From assembly GCA_017448965.1 (NCBI GenBank), contig JAFSKK010000063.1:62001-126000 (forward strand): a stretch of DNA of 64,000 nucleotides, given 5' to 3'. Positions 58,886 to 64,000 of the stretch are shown one piece after another. Position 1 is the stretch's first letter, and every line of letters starts with the position of its first letter. The translations under genes were made by a program, and so were the position numbers. The notes beneath the pieces were generated by a model, which had not been told where the DNA came from, did no database searches, and saw only the letters and a program-made list of their open reading frames with translations. The stretch comes from Bacteroidaceae bacterium. Its GTDB lineage: Bacteria; Bacteroidota; Bacteroidia; Bacteroidales; Bacteroidaceae.

Positions 58886-61117
58886 ATGAAGAAAATCCTA
58901 ACATTGTTGTCGCTGGCGTTTGCAGCGATGACAGCAACGGCACAGGTGTATCTTGATCCTAACGCTCCCATTGAGGAGCGTGTACAGGATGCGCTGAGCC
59001 GTATGACCACACACGAGAAAATCAAGATTCTGCATGCGCAGAGCAAGTTCACATCGGCAGGTGTGCCACGTTTGGGCATCCGCCAACTCAACATGGACGA
59101 TGGGCCTCACGGAGTGCGTGAGGAATTGGAGTGGAACACGTGGAGTGTGGCTCGATGGACAAATGACTCCATCGTTGCCTTCCCCTCACTCACCTGTCTG
59201 ACAGCCACATGGAACCGCGACCTTTCCGCGCTCTATGGCCACAGCGTCAGCGAGGAGTTTGCCTTCCGAGGCAAGGACATCATGCTCGGCCCAGGTGTCA
59301 ACATCCAGCGCACCCCGATGAATGGCCGTGCCTTCGAGTACATGGGAGAGGATCCCTTCCTGGCAGGCGAAATGGTGGTGCCTTACATTCAGTCGGCACA
59401 GAAGAACGGTGTGGCTTGCTGCTTGAAGCATTTCGTGCTGAACGATCAGGAGATTGACCGATTCAACGTGAATGTGAACGTGTCCGAACGGGCGATGCGT
59501 GAAATCTATCTTTTCCCCTTCAAACGGGCGGTGGACAAGGCGCATGTCTATACCATCATGGGCTCTTACAACCTCTGGAATGGCGACCATTGCTGCCACA
59601 ACGATGCGCTGCTCAATGGCATTCTGAAGAAGGAGTGGGGATGGGACGGTGCCCTCGTCAGCGACTGGGGCGGTACGACCAACACGATGCAGGCGGCATA
59701 CGGCGGCCTTGACATCGAGATGGGCACCTATACCGACGGCAAGGTGAAGGAGGCGCAGCACGGTTACAGTGCCTACTACCTCGCTGACCCCTTCGAGAAA
59801 CTCATCAACGAGGGAAAAATCCCGATGGAAGTGCTCGACGAGAAGGCTGCCCGTGTGCTCCGCACCATTTTCCGCACGTCGATGAATCCGCAGAAGGTCA
59901 TTGGTTTCCAATGCTCTGAGGCTCACTATGATGCATGCCGTCAGATAGGCGAGGAGGGCATCGTGCTGCTGAAGAACGAGAAGGGCATGCTCCCGTTGGA
60001 TGCCTCCAGATACAAGAGAATTTTGGTGGTGGGCGAGAATGCCACCCGTTCCCTCACGCAAGGTGGCGGTTCCTCCGAACTCAAAACCCTCTATGACGTT
60101 TCTCCTTGGGAAGCCTTCAACTCTCAACTCTCCACAGCCAACTGCCAACTCACTCTGGCTCAAGGCTATAAATCAGGCCGTTCCGTCTATGACCACGTGG
60201 ACAAAGTGGACTCTTCTATCAACGACAGCCTTCGCTCTGCAGCGCTCGAAGCCGCCAAGCAGGCTGACCTCATCATCTTCGTTGGAGGATTCAACAAGAA
60301 TCATAAGCAAGACTGCGAGAACGGCGACCGCGAGAGTTACGACCTTCCCTTCGGACAGAGCGCCCTCATCAGTGCCTTGGCCAAGATTCAGCCCAACCTT
60401 ATCATTGTCACCTTTGGCGGCAATCCTTACGCGATGCCTTGGCTTCCACAGGCAAAAGCGCTGCTCCATTGCTGGTATCTCGGCAGTGAGGCAGGCGATG
60501 CCTTGGCGAACATCCTGACAGGCAAGGTGAATCCTTCGGGCAAACTCCCTGTCACCTTCGCCAAACGCCTTGAAGACTATCCATACGCCAAGTTTGGTCA
60601 AGAGGCCTACCCTGGCATCACAGACGTGAAAGTTCCTGCCAACAGTGCAGGCGAAGTGCCTCATCGTCAAGTTTATTACAAGGAAGACATCTACGTGGGT
60701 TATCGCGGTTTCGACAAGGACAAGGTGCAGCCCCTCTTCCCCTTCGGCTTCGGCCTCAGCTACACCACTTTCGCATACGGCAAACCTACCGCTACCGTGC
60801 AGGGGGATAACATCGTCCTCAGCGTAGCTGTCACCAACACCGGCAAAGTGGCAGGCAAGGAAGTCGTGCAGATTTATGCCTCCGCCCCAGCCAACAAGTC
60901 TTTGCCCAAACCGCAGAAGGAACTCAAAGGTTTCGGCAAGACCCGTCTCCTCGCCCCTGGCGAAAGCGAGACCCTCACCATCACCATTCCACGCAGCGAC
61001 CTCGCCTCGTGGAACGAATCCACCCACCAGTGGCAGGTGGACGGCGGCACCTACACCCTCAGCGTGGCAGCCTCTGCTGCTGATGTGCGACAGAAGGTGA
61101 ACGTGAACATCCCCTAA
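58886..61117 (+). CDS. GH3-family beta-glycosidase
   Basis: A 743-residue secreted enzyme with a signal peptide (residues 1-19), the GH3 barrel (LGPGVNIQRTPMNGRAFEYMGEDP, key pieces), CCLKHFVLND and the catalytic nucleophile D260 in ALVSDWGG. A (beta/alpha)6 domain (VVGENATR) and a C-terminal fibronectin-like domain with LFPFGFGLSYTTF follow. Probable activity is beta-glucosidase or beta-xylosidase. Residues about 411-422 (FNSQLSTANCQL) come from a family D repeat, in a loop between strands. Confidence 0.88.
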   Translation: MKKILTLLSLAFAAMTATAQVYLDPNAPIEERVQDALSRMTTHEKIKILHAQSKFTSAGVPRLGIRQLNMDDGPHGVREELEWNTWSVARWTNDSIVAFPSLTCLTATWNRDLSALYGHSVSEEFAFRGKDIMLGPGVNIQRTPMNGRAFEYMGEDPFLAGEMVVPYIQSAQKNGVACCLKHFVLNDQEIDRFNVNVNVSERAMREIYLFPFKRAVDKAHVYTIMGSYNLWNGDHCCHNDALLNGILKKEWGWDGALVSDWGGTTNTMQAAYGGLDIEMGTYTDGKVKEAQHGYSAYYLADPFEKLINEGKIPMEVLDEKAARVLRTIFRTSMNPQKVIGFQCSEAHYDACRQIGEEGIVLLKNEKGMLPLDASRYKRILVVGENATRSLTQGGGSSELKTLYDVSPWEAFNSQLSTANCQLTLAQGYKSGRSVYDHVDKVDSSINDSLRSAALEAAKQADLIIFVGGFNKNHKQDCENGDRESYDLPFGQSALISALAKIQPNLIIVTFGGNPYAMPWLPQAKALLHCWYLGSEAGDALANILTGKVNPSGKLPVTFAKRLEDYPYAKFGQEAYPGITDVKVPANSAGEVPHRQVYYKEDIYVGYRGFDKDKVQPLFPFGFGLSYTTFAYGKPTATVQGDNIVLSVAVTNTGKVAGKEVVQIYASAPANKSLPKPQKELKGFGKTRLLAPGESETLTITIPRSDLASWNESTHQWQVDGGTYTLSVAASAADVRQKVNVNIP
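60117..60152 (+). repeat. Family D heptad repeat inside the GH3 gene
   Basis: Units TCAACTCTCAACTCTCC and CCAACTGCCAACTC are in frame. They replace a short strand-linking stretch that precedes LAQGYKS in relatives. Confidence 0.6.
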
Positions 61118-61160
61118 CACACGAACAGCATACCTGTTCAGCGGGTGAAAGTGAACAATA

Positions 61161-64000
61161 TCATTCAAAAAACATATTAACAATTTTAATTCTTAACAAC
61201 AATAAAAAGCATAAAGAAACAATTATGGATGCTCGCAGCCATTCTGACTTGTGGTCTGACTGTGACGACCATGACATCTTGTTCTGACGATGACGATTCC
61301 GGTAAGCCGCTATACCTCTTGAGTCATCCATATCCCAGATAGGCACCATGTCGTCGCTGGTTTCATGCAATCGCTTCAGGTAGATGTCTGTCACCTTTTG
61401 AGCGAAGTCGAGGAAACGCTTGTTCTTAGTATAGCGATAGACCATGGTGTAGCCGTAGATGGCCCATGCCTGTCCGCGGCTCCACATTGAGTAGTCAGCA
61501 TATCCTTGATGCGTCACGCCCTTGATGAACTTTCCCGTCAAGGTGTCATAGACGGCAACGTGATAGCATGAACCATCGGGCCGGAAGTGATTCTTCATCG
61601 TTGTATCGGCATGACGAACAGCAATATCGTAAAGGTTTGAGGTTTGGCTGTGCCTTTCTTTGTCCGCCCAGAACAGCAGTTCCAGGTTCATCATGTTGTC
61701 CATGATGGTGTTGTGGCCGCCATAGTCCTTCACGTGGCGAGGCCAACTGAGGATGGTGCCCACAGTGGGGGTGAAGAGTGTGATCAGCGAGTCGGCGGCT
61801 TGCAAGGCGAGTTGCTTATAGTGCTCGTTCTTTGTTACCTCATAGCCTTTCAGGAACGAGTTGATAGCGATAAATCTCAGGTCGTGGTCAAATACGGGAC
61901 TATTGATGATAGGTGCAATAGCTTCGGTGTAGCCAATAGCGGCTTTATTGACAGCCTCGCTCTTGTTGTAGTCGAATGCCATCCACAAAATGCCCGGCCA
62001 GAAGCCCGAGCACCATTCTTCGTGCTTTGCCTTACGTAGGTTCCATGTCCGCCCTTCCCTTAAATTGTTGCGTGGCATCATGGTGAAGTCGTAGGGACGC
62101 AAACTTTCTAATGCCTTATCCACCTGTGAAGAGCAGTAGGCCAACTGCTGATTCACGTTGAACTGTCCGATCTCCTTCGTGAAGACCACACCGCTGACGT
62201 GATTGCCCACAAACATCGGCACGTAGTCGGCGGTGGCATACCAGCGAGGCTTGCTGGGCATCTCGTCGTAGATTGGCTGTCCGTTGATTTTCATTCCTTT
62301 GAAGGTGATGTTGCGGATGCCGTGGTCGGTGTCGTAGCCGTTGATGATGGAGAGATTCGGCGTAGTGCCCGTGTAGCGGACGTTGCGGAAGGTGACATCC
62401 TCCACGCCCCTACCTGGTGCCGTGCAATACTTCTGGTTATATCCCACCTTCACCTGCGCAATGCTGCCAGCCTCAATCTGTTCAATGCGAATGTTATCGA
62501 AGAGTACATCGCGCACGAGGTTGCCGTCGCCGCAGTTAATGGCCAGACAGCCCTGGTAGTCCACCTGTGGCTCTGCCTGTCCCAGAATGTCGATGTTCTC
62601 ATAAACCAGATGCTCGATGGTGTCGCCCACCTCAGGGTTGCCGTGAATGCCGATGAAGATAGGGTGCGCCACGTCGGCCCAGAGTGTGCTGTTGCGCATC
62701 CGCACATTTCGGGTGTTGCCGCTGAAGCCCTTCCGAGTGGCGTAGGCCGTGGTGCAGTCATCGCTGTTACGGCAGAACACGCGGTCGAAAAGGACATTCG
62801 AGGAGGCAAAGACATTTAAGCCGTCACCCCATCCAGGATGTGATATGCTCCTGACATCGTGCAGCGTCACACCGTCACTACTACCCACAGGACAGGTGTT
62901 GACGATGAGACCGTCAATCAGCACGTTCTTCGAACGGTGAATATGACAGCCTTCATAGCCACTTGCAGGTCGGGCGATGCCACGGCCTAAGATGCTCACG
63001 TTCTCAGCATTCTCAATGGCAAAGGTGCCCGAGAAATAACTGCCCCCGTCAAGATAGACCGTGGTATTCGACGGCACCTTGATGACATCTTCCGTGTATA
63101 TGCCAGGGGCATAGTAGCGGAAGTCACGGCCCTGTGCTTTGGCAGCTTTCCCGGCATCTTCTTTGCTAATGGTGGGCTTCGAAGTAAATACCAACAGATT
63201 GTCAGTGATGTCGCCGTCCAGTTCCACGCTCACGTTCTCAGGCTGGAACAGAAGGAACTGCACCGTCGAGTCGTTCTGCACGTTGGCAATCGTGCCGCGA
63301 TAGTCGGGACGGATGCGGGCCTTCTTGAATTTCTTGTTTTTGCTAACCACCTTCACAAACACATCGCCCGTGAAGTCGAAGAAGGCGTAGGAAATCTCGC
63401 TAATGGCGTGCTTGCCGCTGCCAGTCGAGGCATTCACCTTCGCCATATATGTGTCTATTTTCGTCCACTCCTTGCTGCCGCGCGGCTGGATGAACACATC
63501 GTAGTCATGCTTCAGAGGCGCACCTTCAGGGGCTGGATACGTAAACACCTGATGCAGTTTCGTACCTTCCTTCACACCCGGCACCCGCACCTCGCGACTC
63601 TCCCCCTTGCGCTCTGCCTTGGCTTGCAGTGCCAGCACCTTTTTCGTGTACGGCATCTTCAGCCCCTTCGCCTTCACATAGTGGTCGTAGGGTTTCTGGT
63701 AGATGTCCCACAGCTTTCCGCGTCCCATCTGCCCCGGTTCCGTCCAGTCGCAGTAGAGACCAGTCAAGTCTGTCCATGTCTCGAAAGGCACGTCGTTGCC
63801 CAGATTGTAGCGGGCCGTGTACTCAAAGCCCTTCATCAGCCGGTTGTCGAGTGCCCCCCAGAGGTCATCGCCCTGCTGCCAAGCCATCTCGCAGATGTCG
63901 GCTATCGCCTCTAGTCCCAACTGCGCGTGTCCTTGGTCGCGTCCTGTCTCCTGACACTGTCCCGTCTCACTGATATAGCGCGGCAGTGAGCCGTTGTCAT
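61161..64000 (-). CDS. Partial multidomain uronate-polysaccharide enzyme (lyase, beta-helix, GH88)
   Basis: More than 940 residues, running off the right edge. From the 5' side: an alginate-lyase-like helical domain (NGSLPRYISETGQ, ALDNRLMKGFEYTARYN), then a right-handed beta-helix of GH28/pectate-lyase type (GCHIHRSKNVLIDGLIVN, NVLFDRVFCRNSDD). A GH88 unsaturated-glucuronyl-hydrolase domain follows (CSGFWPGILWMAFDYN, DNMMNLELLFWA, MWSRGQAWAIYGY). It would cut and clear uronic-acid glycans such as pectin or alginate. The GH88 domain stops after WDMDDS, and the last 52 residues are antisense of the lipoprotein fragment, so its 3' end is broken. Confidence 0.8.
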   Translation of the reverse strand, partial: DNGSLPRYISETGQCQETGRDQGHAQLGLEAIADICEMAWQQGDDLWGALDNRLMKGFEYTARYNLGNDVPFETWTDLTGLYCDWTEPGQMGRGKLWDIYQKPYDHYVKAKGLKMPYTKKVLALQAKAERKGESREVRVPGVKEGTKLHQVFTYPAPEGAPLKHDYDVFIQPRGSKEWTKIDTYMAKVNASTGSGKHAISEISYAFFDFTGDVFVKVVSKNKKFKKARIRPDYRGTIANVQNDSTVQFLLFQPENVSVELDGDITDNLLVFTSKPTISKEDAGKAAKAQGRDFRYYAPGIYTEDVIKVPSNTTVYLDGGSYFSGTFAIENAENVSILGRGIARPASGYEGCHIHRSKNVLIDGLIVNTCPVGSSDGVTLHDVRSISHPGWGDGLNVFASSNVLFDRVFCRNSDDCTTAYATRKGFSGNTRNVRMRNSTLWADVAHPIFIGIHGNPEVGDTIEHLVYENIDILGQAEPQVDYQGCLAINCGDGNLVRDVLFDNIRIEQIEAGSIAQVKVGYNQKYCTAPGRGVEDVTFRNVRYTGTTPNLSIINGYDTDHGIRNITFKGMKINGQPIYDEMPSKPRWYATADYVPMFVGNHVSGVVFTKEIGQFNVNQQLAYCSSQVDKALESLRPYDFTMMPRNNLREGRTWNLRKAKHEEWCSGFWPGILWMAFDYNKSEAVNKAAIGYTEAIAPIINSPVFDHDLRFIAINSFLKGYEVTKNEHYKQLALQAADSLITLFTPTVGTILSWPRHVKDYGGHNTIMDNMMNLELLFWADKERHSQTSNLYDIAVRHADTTMKNHFRPDGSCYHVAVYDTLTGKFIKGVTHQGYADYSMWSRGQAWAIYGYTMVYRYTKNKRFLDFAQKVTDIYLKRLHETSDDMVPIWDMDDSRGIAAYRNRHRQNKMSWSSQSDHKSEWLRASIIVSLCFLLLLRIKIVNMFFE
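61211..61305 (+). pseudogene. 5' fragment of a lipoprotein gene
   Basis: A reading of about 32 codons, KKQLWMLAAILTCGL...TMTSCSDDDDS (in parts), is a standard Prevotella lipoprotein signal with lipobox and acidic surface signal. The first codon is ATA, not ATG, and after SGKP the sequence turns into the antisense of the neighbouring GH88 domain and soon stops. The gap 61118-61210 looks like its normal leader. It marks a rearrangement break near 61300-61320. Confidence 0.6.

Noticed and set aside
59186-60163. A 325-codon minus-strand frame opposite the GH3 gene
   Set aside because: Antisense shadow of the GH3 catalytic region.

Overview
The window reads as a Bacteroidota chromosome, most like Prevotella or a close relative. 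The signs are the TAnnTTTG -7 boxes, often with a TTG-type -33 box 19-20 bp upstream, a UpxY/NusG-type regulator, a PorT-like barrel and a type IX-like sorting tail, a DUF4492-cydAB cluster, SusC/D-free glycoside hydrolase genes, and intergenic heptad repeats of the AGTTA/CAACT kind. No rRNA, IS element, CRISPR array or prophage was found.

Region 1 (1-23.4 kb, + strand) is most of a capsule/exopolysaccharide locus. It holds a CMP-Kdo-type module (kdsB-like, kpsF-like), glycosyltransferases of GT4, GT2 and GT32 type, an EpsG/Wzy-like polymerase, and an IspD-like/SDR/LicD module for a CDP-activated phospho-substituent. It also holds acetyl/acyltransferases, a small initiating phosphoglycosyltransferase with a PglA-like transferase, a DegT aminotransferase and a CapD-like 4,6-dehydratase (an amino-trideoxy-sugar initiation module). 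Three related OmpA-like barrel proteins and a BspA-like leucine-rich protein follow. A self-contained AAA ATPase gene with its own palindromic promoter interrupts the locus. No flippase lies inside the window. A UpxY-like antiterminator gene sits convergently at the end.

Region 2 (24-36 kb) carries a GH106-like hydrolase, an AEC transporter, a GNAT, an HU-like protein, a degenerate ThiD-like domain fused to AraC beside pdxS-pdxT (PLP synthesis), a GH95 enzyme, a DUF3237 protein and a GH43-like enzyme. Region 3 (36-42.2 kb, - strand) is an arginine operon in the order argR-GNAT-(four-helix S23 protein)-argG-(DUF559 nuclease)-argC-argD. Region 4 (42.3-46.6 kb) has a BACON-like lipoprotein and a 1157-residue secreted RCC1/Ig-like protein preceded by a long, strongly foldable leader. 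Region 5 (46.6-64 kb) has an unknown-function/HU module, an lpxH-sufT-like-radC-GT2-porT operon, proC, tRNA-Leu(CAA), a LolA-like protein, DUF4492-cydA-cydB, a GH3 enzyme and a multidomain uronate-polysaccharide enzyme that runs off the right edge and has a broken 3' end.

The most unusual theme is a set of short palindromic repeat families (called A-E here). They sit directly after stop codons and also inside reading frames without breaking them: in argC (twice), the SufT-like gene, GH95, cydB (twice), GH3 and the tail of the ThiD-AraC regulator. In the arg operon two of these elements appear to have been opened up to carry a protein gene. A four-helix S23/IVP-type gene lies between exact 20-bp inverted arms of a family B element, and a DUF559 nuclease gene lies between the two halves of a family C element. 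This suggests cargo-bearing, possibly mobile, protein-coding palindromic elements.
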